Origin: Thermoplasmata archaeon
Lineage (GTDB): Archaea; Thermoplasmatota; Thermoplasmata; Methanomassiliicoccales; Methanomethylophilaceae
Direction: 5' to 3'
Assembly (NCBI GenBank): GCA_015063165.1
Contig: SUSZ01000006.1
Span: 31,542 to 95,541, forward strand
DNA length: 64,000 nucleotides
Shown here in pieces: positions 1 to 7,887 of this stretch (position 1 is the first letter of the stretch; each line of letters opens with the position of its first letter). The position numbers were made by a program, and so were the translations under genes. Below the pieces are notes generated by a model. The model did not search any database. It saw nothing but the letters and a program-made list of their open reading frames with translations, and was not told where the DNA came from.

Positions 1-357
1 ACGATGAAGGACTTCGTATCTCTTTCCGAGGAGGAGAGGGACGCCCTGTGGAAGGTCCGCGACATCCTGAACGGGATGAACACCATCCAGTGCACCGGAT
101 GCCGCTACTGCATCGAGGAGAACGACTGTCCCATGGACATCCAGATCCCCGACATGTTCTCCGCTCTGAACTCGTTCAGGGCGTTCAACGACTGGAACAG
201 CTCGTTCTTCTACAAGACCTCCATAACCGCCAACGGCCACGGCCTGGCTTCCGACTGCGTGGAATGCGGGAACTGCGAGGCGGTATGTCCCCAGAACCTG
301 GATATAAGGGATCTTCTGAAGGAGGTCGCCGAGGCCTTCGAGAAGAAGAAAGAGTGA
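1..357 (+). CDS. Aldo/keto reductase, C-terminal 4Fe-4S part (5' truncated by window)
   Basis: The frame is open from the window edge, so the visible 117 residues are only the C-terminal end of a longer protein. Two cysteine groups are present: CTGCRYC followed by CP near residues 30-43, and CVECGNCEAVCP near residues 85-97. The second is a classical ferredoxin 4Fe-4S motif. This arrangement, ending in a helix of the form LDIRDLLKEV, is typical of the Fe-S tail of 'predicted aldo/keto reductase' oxidoreductases found in anaerobes. The TIM-barrel reductase domain would lie upstream of the window. It ends in TGA. The substrate cannot be told from this part. Confidence 0.75.
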   Translation, partial: TMKDFVSLSEEERDALWKVRDILNGMNTIQCTGCRYCIEENDCPMDIQIPDMFSALNSFRAFNDWNSSFFYKTSITANGHGLASDCVECGNCEAVCPQNLDIRDLLKEVAEAFEKKKE

Positions 358-401
358 ATCCGACGGATGAGGTTATAAACCATAGTCCTAATCGATGCCT
401 C

Positions 402-884
402 ATGGATGTGAAGACGAACCCCATGAGGCATCTGGACAAGCTAGGGATACCGTACACCGTCCACACCTACGGGGACGAGGCCCTCGGAGGCATGGAAGTC
501 GCCGAGAGGCTGGGGGAGAACCCGGAGGAGGCGTTCAAGACCCTCGTCACTCAGTCCAAGGACAAGTCCTATTACGTGTTCGTCGTGCCCGTGACAGGCG
601 AGCTGGACCTGAAGAAGGCCGCCGCGGCAGTCGGAGAGAAGTCTGTTTCCATGATAAAGTCGGCTGACCTGCTCTCTGTGACAGGCTACGTCCACGGGGG
701 ATGCTCCCCGATGTGCATCAAGCGCCCCGTGAAGGTCACCATCGATTCCACCGCCAACGACCACGAGAGGTTCTTCGTGAGCGCAGGGAAGATCGGGTAC
801 CAGCTGGAGTTCGCCTCCGCGGACATCCCTAAGGCGATTCCGGGGGTCAGGTTCGCCGACATCAGGAAGCCGGCGCAAGAGTAA
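402..884 (+). CDS. ybaK: YbaK/EbsC-type Cys-tRNA(Pro) deacylase
   Basis: A 160-residue protein matching the YbaK/EbsC family in length and sequence. These enzymes hydrolyse Cys mischarged on tRNA(Pro). Family features are the N-terminal HLDKLGIPYTVHTY strand, a central KTLVTQ segment, the GGCSPMCIKRPVKV loop and a C-terminal FVSAGKIGYQLE segment. The ATG at 402 is chosen because the frame upstream of it is an out-of-frame reading of the preceding gene; an alternative ATG lies at 423. The stop is TAA. It follows the aldo/keto reductase by about 45 bases on the same strand. Confidence 0.9.
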   Translation: MDVKTNPMRHLDKLGIPYTVHTYGDEALGGMEVAERLGENPEEAFKTLVTQSKDKSYYVFVVPVTGELDLKKAAAAVGEKSVSMIKSADLLSVTGYVHGGCSPMCIKRPVKVTIDSTANDHERFFVSAGKIGYQLEFASADIPKAIPGVRFADIRKPAQE

Positions 885-911
885 TAAACTCGGCAATCGG
901 TCATAATCCTC

Positions 912-1055
912 ATGCCACAGGACTTGAACCCTAACTGCAACTGCCCCAACGAGAGCTGTCCCAGACATGGGAGATGCATGGAATGCGTGGAGTTCCACAA
1001 GGCGAACAGCGACAAGATACCGTTCTGCCTCAGATTCATGATAAAGCCGCAGTGA
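912..1055 (+). CDS. Small cysteine-rich protein (47 aa)
   Basis: A 47-residue ORF with six cysteines in the pattern C-x-C-x4-C-x5-C-x2-C, then PFC near the C-terminus, and the core NCPNESCPRHGRCMECVEFH. The cysteine spacing suggests a zinc- or Fe-S-binding mini-protein. It resembles small DUF6485-like proteins of anaerobes, a family assignment made from memory of the motif only. It starts 28 bases after ybaK and is probably co-transcribed. Function unknown. Confidence 0.7.
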   Translation: MPQDLNPNCNCPNESCPRHGRCMECVEFHKANSDKIPFCLRFMIKPQ

Positions 1056-1101
1056 GCGCATGAAACGCGGTCCGACCGCCGTCCGGGCCGCTTCTTTCTT
1101 C

Positions 1102-1458
1102 TTATAGGAAGGCCAGGTATCTGCCTGCCGCCGCCCCGGCCACGCAGACCGCCGAGTTGAGCAGGACGTTGCCCGCCGCGTACCAGTAGGACCCGTCGGC
1201 GATGAGGTTCACTGTGTCTATCGAGAACGTGGACATGGTCGTGAACGCGCCGAACAGCCCTACGAACAGGAACGTCTTCAGCTGGTCCTGCATGTCCACT
1301 CCGAAGCGGAACATCAGGAACGACGCCAGGACGCATCCGACGATGTTCACGATGAACGTCGCCCAGGGGAAGTCCGTCTCGATCAGCCTGTACACGGAGA
1401 ATCTCAGGACGGCGCCTATGGCCCCTCCGGCCGCCACCGCAATCGCGCTCAGCATCAT
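1102..1458 (-). CDS. crcB: Fluoride channel FluC/CrcB
   Basis: A 118-residue protein with four hydrophobic segments, the usual length for one subunit of the dual-topology dimeric fluoride exporter. The family motifs GGAIGAVLRF near the N-terminus, TFIVNIVG in helix 2 and GLFGAFTTMSTF in helix 3 (the fluoride and Na+ coordinating region) are all visible. The start is an ATGATG pair; the first is used. The stop is TAA. The only upstream signal seen is a TTATAAGG TATA-like element. No fluoride riboswitch is evident in the roughly 40-base leader. Confidence 0.93.
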   Translation of the reverse strand: MMLSAIAVAAGGAIGAVLRFSVYRLIETDFPWATFIVNIVGCVLASFLMFRFGVDMQDQLKTFLFVGLFGAFTTMSTFSIDTVNLIADGSYWYAAGNVLLNSAVCVAGAAAGRYLAFL

Positions 1459-1495
1459 GTCTGTCGACGAAGAGATTTTGATCAGCCTTATAACC

Positions 1496-2527
1496 TTAAT
1501 CTCGGAAGCCGGCAGGACGGCCGTCTCGTCCGTCGATGCGGGTCGATCCGTCGAGCATATCGCGGTATCTCTTCCTGTAACGGCTGGGGGTGCATCCGAA
1601 CATCTTCTGGAACTCCTCGGCGAATTTGCTCTCCTTCCGGAAGCCGCTGCTGTTCGCGATCGCCCCGATGGGCTCGTCGCCGACCATCAGCTCGCTGGAG
1701 GCACAGAGCATCCTCTGGTGCTTATGGAACGCGTAGGGCGTATCCCCATACACCTCTGAGAAGGACGAGCATATGTTGCATCTGTCCATGTCGAGTTCCA
1801 GGCACGCCTCCTTGATGTTGCATGGACGGTCGTAGCAAGACGCCAGCCTGTCGTACAGCCGGTCCTCCCTCTCGGAGAGATGGGCTAGGACCATCCCTTT
1901 GGGGCGAGCGTCCAGCGGTTCGGAGAGGTCTTCCAGGATCTCGTCCACGAGGGCATGGATTAGCGCCCTTCTCTCAGGACGACCCAGCGCTCTCTAGATG
2001 GCCATGGCGTCGGCCATGGGTCTGTCGGGCAGCCTCAGAGGCCATAGCGGCCTGTCCTTGTACTATTCTACGAACCGCCGTACGGCGCCCGCAGGTTCCG
2101 CATCGGCGCCCTCGGGCAGGATGCCGTACCTGTCCAGGTCTATCCCGATGGTGATTGATTCGTATCCTTCGGTGTGGACGGTCATGAAAGACTGCACGCT
2201 CACCGGGTAATAGATGACGACGCTGCCTGGCGACAGGGACAGATGATTTCCGCCGTACTCTATGGTCATCCTGCCATGCAACGTGCAGTCGATCATGATG
2301 AAGTTCATCTGGCCGATCTGGTTCCTGTTCGAGAATCTCGGCATATCCGTGACCATATGATTCACCACGAACCCCTGGTCGAAAGGATAGTTCATCACAT
2401 CGGTCGATCCGCCAGGACCTCTGATGGAGTATCTGAGGCCCGATTCGAACGGTGTGATCTCGAAATTGTTGTGGAGCAGCGTGTCCATGTCTTCTCGCCG
2501 ACCTAGAGGCTGTGAGGATGGCCCCAT
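1496..2527 (-). CDS. AraC-family regulator with two in-frame TAG codons
   Basis: Codons 1-154 encode an AraC N-terminal sensor (LYYSIRG-like start, then TLHGRMTIEYGG, SPGSVVIYYPV). Codons 194-343 encode the paired AraC HTH domain (NIKEACLELDMDRCNICSSFSEVYGDTP, then GAIANSSGFRKESKFAEEFQKMFGCTPSRYRKRYR). Both lie in exactly the same frame, separated only by TAG at 2063-2065 (codon 155) and TAG at 1994-1996 (codon 178), and the frame closes with TAA. The segment between (YKDRPLWPLRLPDRP, then RALGRPERRALIHALVDEIL) looks like normal AraC linker. At 343 residues the joined length suits the family. The gene diverges from the binding-protein gene at 2602, like YbtA beside yersiniabactin transporters. 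It is either a pyrrolysine-containing regulator or a nonsense-broken gene. Confidence 0.75.
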
Positions 2528-2559
2528 TATTTGTAATTATTAGTCATGGTTAAATAATG
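2525..2559. promoter_or_regulatory. Inverted repeat in the divergent araC / binding-protein promoter region
   Basis: CATTATTT (2525-2532) and AAATAATG (2552-2559) form a perfect 8-base inverted repeat with a 19-base spacer. It lies between the divergent AraC-type gene and the transporter operon and overlaps AT-rich TATA-like sequence. It could be an operator, but such AT-rich repeats also arise by chance in archaeal promoters. Confidence 0.35.
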
Positions 2560-2601
2560 AGTCGGCGAGATAATCCAATCCGATACCATATCGGTGGTAG
2601 A

Positions 2602-5600
2602 ATGGATAAAAAGATTATCGCTTTGATAGCTATCGTCGCAGTGGTCGCCATCGCTGCCGCGGCAGCCTTCGTCGTCATGAGCGGCAGCAGCGACGAAAAG
2701 GCTCCTGTCGAGAAAGACACCTTGAAAGTGACGGACATGGCTGGCAACGAGGTCCAGCTCAAGGTTCCCCTGGAGAGGGTCGTCTGCGGCGATGCGGGCC
2801 TGATGACCCTGGTAGCATCGATCGCAGGAGAGAACTTTGGGAACATCCTGGTAGGGTATGACAGCAATCTCCGCGAGATGTATCCAGATTTCATGGATAT
2901 GTGGACGGATGCCGGCATAGACTTCTCTAAGATCAAGCCGGTTGGATCCTTCCTGGACTCCTCGTTCAACTGGGAGACGGTCGCTTCGCTGAAGCCCGAC
3001 GCCGTGTTCGTCCCGTACTGGTGCATCACGTATGGTATGGTCACCCAGGAGAGCATCGACAACATGGCCAAGGCCGGGATCCCGATCGTCACCCTGGACC
3101 TGTTCTCGGCCAAGCTGAACGCGGACGAGATGTCCAAGAACTGCGAGGTGCTCGGAAAGATATTCAAGAACGAGCGCACGGCGAGCGATGTGGCCAAGTT
3201 CTACAGGAACCAGGTGGAGAAAGTCTCCAGCAAGCTCTCGCAGGTCCCTGCGGACAAGTACACGTACTACATCGAGACGATAACCAACCTCGGCCAGTAT
3301 TGCCTGAACTATTCCACGGACGACGGCAAGCCGCAGGAAGCGCTCAACCAGAAGTCCCTGACCAAGTACGGCGAGACCGTGGGCGCGGAGGCGTTCGCTT
3401 CCAGCGATGTGGACTTCATATTCCTGGATCTTCTCAGAGCGTACTACCCGGACATCGGGAAGTACATAGGATGGGGAGCCAAGGCCCCCACGGAGTCGGA
3501 TCTCCGCACGCTCGCTTCGGCTCTCGACAAGAGGGTCGGATGGTCCGCCAGCATCCCCGCCATCGACAACAACGAGATCTATTTCATAAACAAGATGTCC
3601 ATGAGCGGTACGATAGACGGCTGGTGGATACAGCAGTTCTATGCGGAGAAGATGTTCCCCGAGATCTTCGGCGACCTGGGATACATCGAGGCGCTGGGCG
3701 ATTTCTACAAGACATACCTTCCCTGGGTCGATTTCAGAGGCGTATGGTACTTCGGTCTCAACGGCGAGGTCGGGGCGACTCCCGTTTCGGAGAGCAGGGA
3801 CAAGGCGGCCACGGTCACCATAACCGATCTCGCAGGGCGCGAGGTCAAGATAAGCACCCCTGTCGAGAGGGTGGTCTGCGGCGACGCCGAGGCGATGTCC
3901 CTGATAGCGGCCATCGCCGGAGAGGATTTCAAGGACTGCCTCGTCGGATACGACAGCAACCTCCAGACGTACTACCCCGACCTGGCCAGGATGTGGGAGA
4001 ACGCCGGACTGGACTTCTCCAAGATCGCCTCCGTCGGGAGCTTCCAGAACTCTACCTTCAGCTGGGAGGCCGTCGCCTCCCTGGATCCGGACGTGGTCTT
4101 CGTTCCGATGTGGGTGTACCAGTACGGGATGGTGTCCGAGGATACGGCCAAGAAGATGGCCGACGCGGGCATCCCGATAGTGAACCTCGATCTCTTCGTC
4201 AACAGCTACGACGCAGATACGATGTCCAAGAACTGCGACATCATCGGGAAGATCTTCGACAGGAGAGGCGTCGCCTCCAAGGTCGCCGACTTCTACGCGG
4301 AGCAGCTGGATTCCGTTCTCGGCAAGAGGTCCCAGATCCCTGAAGGGAAGCTCTCCTTCTACGAGGAGATGCTGGTCAAGCTCGACACATACAGGGGCGG
4401 AGCAAACGTCGCGGAGGCCCTGGCGCTCGGCCAGCAGAACATCGCGACGCCCGGCCAGCAGATCAGCGCCGAGGCCTTCGTCGCGAGCGATCCGGATCAC
4501 GTCTTCTTCATGGCCTACAACGGTGCGGCCGAATGCGGGAGGAACATCGGATGGGGCGCGACGGTCACCGCTTCCGACATCGCCGATATAAGCGCCTCGT
4601 TGTCCAAGAGGCCCGGATGGAACAGCGTCACCGCCGTGAAGAACAAAGACGTCATGGTCTACGACCAGGTCTATTTCAACACGTTCGAGAACTGGATGAT
4701 CCTCCAGCTCCATGCTATGCAGATGTTCCCTGATATGTTCTCGTCGTTGGACCCTGTCGGATCCCTCGAGAGCTTCTACGAGGAGTTCCTGCCCTGGGTG
4801 GAGCTCAAGGGCGTCTGGTACTTCACCCTGGGCGGCGACATCGGGGAGACCCAGACGTCTGGCGGCGGCGACGTGGGCAGGACTGTGACGGTGACCGATC
4901 TGGCTGGACGCGAGGTAGCGCTCGACATCCCTCTGAAGAGGGTGGTGTGCGGCGACGCCGAGTCGATGACCCTGATCGCGTCCATTGCAGGCGAGCAGTT
5001 CACCGACATCGTAGTCGGATACGACAGCAACCTCAACACGTTCTACCCGGATTTGAAGGAGATGTGGACCAACGCCGGCATGAACTTCGGCAGGATGACC
5101 GAGGTCGGCAGCTTCCTTCAGGGGACGTTCAACTGGGAGACCGTCGCATCGCTGAACCCCGACGCGGTCTTCATGCCAACCTGGTGCATCCAGTACGGGA
5201 TGGTCAGTCAGGAGACCGTGGACAAGATGGCGAAGGCGGGCATACCTATAGTTACTCTCGACCTGTTCGTCGGAAAGCTCAACCCGGAAACCATGAGCAA
5301 GAACTGCGACATCGTGGGGAAGATATTCGACAACCAGTCCAAGGCCGCGAAGGTAGCCGATTTCTATAAGACGCAGGTCGAGAAGGTGTCCAGCAAGCTC
5401 TCGCAGGTCCCTGCAGAGAAGTACACGTACTATGTCGAGCTCGTCACATACCTGTCGCAATACAGCCAGAACGAGTCTGACAACCCCATAGAGTGCCTCA
5501 ACCAGAAGTCCTTGACCCAGTACAAGCAGACCGTGAGCCCCGAGGTGTTCGCGACCAGCGATGTGGACTTCGTATTCTTCGACCTCCTCAGGTCGTACGC

Positions 5601-5937
5601 TCCGGAGTGCGGCAAGTTCATCGGATGGGGGGCCAGCGTCACCAAGTCCGACATAGACTCCATCGCGGCCAAGCTCGGCACGAGGATAGGCTGGAACGAT
5701 TCGGTGCCTGCCATCAGCAGCGGCAACGTCTACTTCATCGACAAGATGAGCATGATCGGCATGTTCGACTGCTGGTTCGTCTACCAGTTCATGGCGGAGA
5801 CCATGTTCCCGGAGATCTACGGCGACCTCGACTGCCTCGGGACTCTGGACGGATTCTATTCAGAGTACCTCCCATGGGTCGAGTTCAAGGGCGTCTGGTA
5901 TTTCTCCATCGACGGAGAGGTGGGAGCCACTTCCTGA
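2602..5937 (+). CDS. Triplicated BtuF/FepB-type ABC substrate-binding protein
   Basis: A 1111-residue surface protein built of one N-terminal membrane anchor (KKIIALIAIVAVVAIAAAAA, no lipobox Cys) and three tandem periplasmic-binding domains of about 350 residues. Each begins TD[ML]AG[NR]EV, continues with RVVCGDA..M.L.A.IAGE and VGYDSNL, and ends PWV[DE].[KR]GVWYF. Family members bind ferric siderophores or corrinoids and feed FecCD permeases; single-domain versions are usual. The ATG at 2602 follows a GGTGGTAG ribosome-binding site by one base, so it is preferred to an earlier in-frame start at 2557. It heads the operon with the permease and ATPase. The ligand cannot be read from sequence. 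Confidence 0.9.
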   Translation: MDKKIIALIAIVAVVAIAAAAAFVVMSGSSDEKAPVEKDTLKVTDMAGNEVQLKVPLERVVCGDAGLMTLVASIAGENFGNILVGYDSNLREMYPDFMDMWTDAGIDFSKIKPVGSFLDSSFNWETVASLKPDAVFVPYWCITYGMVTQESIDNMAKAGIPIVTLDLFSAKLNADEMSKNCEVLGKIFKNERTASDVAKFYRNQVEKVSSKLSQVPADKYTYYIETITNLGQYCLNYSTDDGKPQEALNQKSLTKYGETVGAEAFASSDVDFIFLDLLRAYYPDIGKYIGWGAKAPTESDLRTLASALDKRVGWSASIPAIDNNEIYFINKMSMSGTIDGWWIQQFYAEKMFPEIFGDLGYIEALGDFYKTYLPWVDFRGVWYFGLNGEVGATPVSESRDKAATVTITDLAGREVKISTPVERVVCGDAEAMSLIAAIAGEDFKDCLVGYDSNLQTYYPDLARMWENAGLDFSKIASVGSFQNSTFSWEAVASLDPDVVFVPMWVYQYGMVSEDTAKKMADAGIPIVNLDLFVNSYDADTMSKNCDIIGKIFDRRGVASKVADFYAEQLDSVLGKRSQIPEGKLSFYEEMLVKLDTYRGGANVAEALALGQQNIATPGQQISAEAFVASDPDHVFFMAYNGAAECGRNIGWGATVTASDIADISASLSKRPGWNSVTAVKNKDVMVYDQVYFNTFENWMILQLHAMQMFPDMFSSLDPVGSLESFYEEFLPWVELKGVWYFTLGGDIGETQTSGGGDVGRTVTVTDLAGREVALDIPLKRVVCGDAESMTLIASIAGEQFTDIVVGYDSNLNTFYPDLKEMWTNAGMNFGRMTEVGSFLQGTFNWETVASLNPDAVFMPTWCIQYGMVSQETVDKMAKAGIPIVTLDLFVGKLNPETMSKNCDIVGKIFDNQSKAAKVADFYKTQVEKVSSKLSQVPAEKYTYYVELVTYLSQYSQNESDNPIECLNQKSLTQYKQTVSPEVFATSDVDFVFFDLLRSYAPECGKFIGWGASVTKSDIDSIAAKLGTRIGWNDSVPAISSGNVYFIDKMSMIGMFDCWFVYQFMAETMFPEIYGDLDCLGTLDGFYSEYLPWVEFKGVWYFSIDGEVGATS
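2725..5934 (+). repeat. Three tandem in-gene repeats of a binding-protein domain
   Basis: The three units start near 2728, 3820 and 4891, a period of about 1.07-1.09 kb. Repeats 1 and 3 are the most alike: both carry KVSSKLSQVPA.KYTYY and LNQKSLT. Repeat 2 has diverged in the middle, with LGKRSQIPEGKLSFYEE and no LNQKSLT. This suggests duplication followed by specialisation of the middle unit, or a later copy of 1 to 3. Confidence 0.85.
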
Positions 5938-5995
5938 GACGTTTTTTCAAACCTCTTCCCAAACATCTTCAACGATTACAGATCGGGGTCAGCAG

Positions 5996-7060
5996 ATGGA
6001 GAATCACGAAACTACAGACGGCTCCCACATGATGAAAGGATACGATCGCCTGATAGGAAGGCGCAAGATGTACCTGGCGGCATCGATCGTGGTGTGCGTG
6101 GCGGCTTTTTTCATAGACCTCACCGTGGGTTCCTCGGGGATGTCGGTCATCGACGCCATCAGGACGCTCGTCGTCCCGGATCAGGTCACCGCCATGGACA
6201 GGCTGATCATCTACGACATACGCCTTCCGGCGACGACCATGGCTATAGCCGTCGGCATGAGCCTTGCGCTCGCCGGATCGGTCATGCAGACGATTTTGGA
6301 CAACCCGATGGCCGAGCCCTATACGCTGGGGATATCCTCGTCGGCAGGGTTCGGGGCCGCGCTTATGATAGTCGTCGGGTCCTCCGCGGTCGGAGCGATG
6401 GGGATGATCATGATCTCCGCCGGCGCATTCGGCTGCAGCATGATGGCCTGTCTGGTCATCTACATGGTGGCCAGGTTCAGGGCCTCCGACAAGTCGACCA
6501 TCCTTCTGACAGGGATTGCGATATTCTTCATGTTCCAGGCCCTGCTCTCCACGATGCAGCTGCTCGCGAACAGCAACCAGCTGTCTGAGATAGTGTTCTG
6601 GATGTTCGGGAGCCTAGCCAGATGCTCATTGGAGCAGTGCGGCGCGGTCATCCTGGTGCTTTCCATCTCATCGATCGTGTTCATCTTCAGCTCGTGGAGG
6701 TACACTGCCCTCAAGCTCGGGGATGCATACGCGTCTAGCCTCGGGGTTGACGTAGCAGGGCTCAGGAGAAGGACCCTGATAGTGGTGTCTGTGCTCACCT
6801 CCGTCGCCGTCTGCTTCGTGGGGACGATCGGATTCATCGGGCTGATAGCGCCGCACATCTCGAGGTTCCTCGTGGGCGAGGACCACAGGTACTACATCCC
6901 GATGTCCATGGCGGTGGGGGCGATCATCCTCATCCTGGCCAACATGCTGAGCAAGGTGGTGGCTGCGCCGTCGATATTCCCTGTCGGGATCCTCACGTCG
7001 TTCATCGGAATCCCGTTCTTCTTCTATCTCGTCCTTTCGAAGAGGAGGTTCGCATCATGA
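5996..7060 (+). CDS. FecCD/BtuC-type ABC permease
   Basis: A 354-residue polytopic membrane protein of the FecCD family that imports iron-siderophore or cobalamin together with a binding protein and ATPase. Family landmarks include YDIRLPATTMAIAVGMSLALAGSVMQ, NPMAEPYTLGISSSAGFGAAL and the C-terminal GTIGFIGLIAPHISRFLVGEDHRYYIP. A run of six T just after the preceding stop (5942-5947) might lower read-through from the binding-protein gene. The stop overlaps the start of the ATPase gene (ATGA). The ATG at 5996 is used; further ATGs at 6029 and 6032 are possible. Confidence 0.92.
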   Translation: MENHETTDGSHMMKGYDRLIGRRKMYLAASIVVCVAAFFIDLTVGSSGMSVIDAIRTLVVPDQVTAMDRLIIYDIRLPATTMAIAVGMSLALAGSVMQTILDNPMAEPYTLGISSSAGFGAALMIVVGSSAVGAMGMIMISAGAFGCSMMACLVIYMVARFRASDKSTILLTGIAIFFMFQALLSTMQLLANSNQLSEIVFWMFGSLARCSLEQCGAVILVLSISSIVFIFSSWRYTALKLGDAYASSLGVDVAGLRRRTLIVVSVLTSVAVCFVGTIGFIGLIAPHISRFLVGEDHRYYIPMSMAVGAIILILANMLSKVVAAPSIFPVGILTSFIGIPFFFYLVLSKRRFAS

Positions 7061-7827
7061 GCCTGGAGCTCAAGGGGGTGGTGTGCAGCTACAGCCAGAA
7101 GGAGGTCCTGCACGACGTATCCTTCGAATCTGACGCCAGGCTGATAGCGGTGGTGGGGCCGAACGCCGCTGGCAAGTCCACATTGATCAAATGCATGGCG
7201 GGGCAGATCCCCCATGGCGGGTCCATCTCGTTCAACGGCACGGAGATAGGCCGCGTCGATCAGACCTCTACCGACCTGGTGGGTTATCTGCCGCAGCAGC
7301 ACATGAGCGCCGTGGCGATGACCGTGTACGAGACCATCCTCCTCGGGAGGCTCAATCACATCAGATGGAGCCCCAGCGAAGAGGACAGGCGCATGGTGGA
7401 CCATGCGATGACGGAGCTCTCTCTCGACAGGATCGCTGACAAGCAGATCAACGAGCTGTCTGGAGGGCAGCTGCAGATGATCTCCATCGCCCAGGCGCTG
7501 GTGAAGGAGCCGCAGCTCCTGCTCATGGACGAGCCCACGAACAATCTCGACCTCCAGAAGCAGCTGGAGATGTTCGAGGTAGTGAAGGATCTGTCCGAAC
7601 AGCGCGGGCTGGTGACGGTGATGATCCTGCACGACCTGAACCTCGCCTCCCGCTTCGCGGACGAGGTTGTGGTCCTCCAGGAGGGGAGGGTGTATGCCAA
7701 GGGGCCCGCCCAGGGGATCTTCACGGAAGAGATGCTGAGGGACGTCTACAAGGTGAGCGCGGAGGTGATCCACGACCGCGACGGGCTCCCGCACGTGGTC
7801 GCATACGGATCCCTGAAGCACACGTGA
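7057..7827 (+). CDS. FecE/BtuD-type ABC transporter ATPase
   Basis: A 256-residue ATPase with Walker A GPNAAGKST near residue 34, Q-loop GYLPQ, signature ELSGGQLQ near 133, Walker B LLLMDEPTNNLD near 153 and H-switch ILHDLN. This is the expected partner of the FecCD permease, with which it overlaps by four bases. Together with the triple binding protein it completes an importer for a siderophore-type or corrinoid ligand. Confidence 0.93.
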   Translation: MSLELKGVVCSYSQKEVLHDVSFESDARLIAVVGPNAAGKSTLIKCMAGQIPHGGSISFNGTEIGRVDQTSTDLVGYLPQQHMSAVAMTVYETILLGRLNHIRWSPSEEDRRMVDHAMTELSLDRIADKQINELSGGQLQMISIAQALVKEPQLLLMDEPTNNLDLQKQLEMFEVVKDLSEQRGLVTVMILHDLNLASRFADEVVVLQEGRVYAKGPAQGIFTEEMLRDVYKVSAEVIHDRDGLPHVVAYGSLKHT

Positions 7828-7887
7828 ATCGAAGGATGCAGGACGCAGGTCAGGAACGGAGAACGATTGACGACGAAAAGGTGGAAC

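Noticed and set aside
1459..1495. Fluoride riboswitch before crcB
   Set aside because: The leader is too short and lacks the conserved pseudoknot sequences; only a TATA-like element is seen.
2527..5460. Long minus-strand open frame antisense to the binding-protein gene (977 codons)
   Set aside because: It mirrors the codon pattern of the well-supported triple binding protein on the other strand; the translation has no family resemblance and is rich in artefactual HRxH-type repeats.
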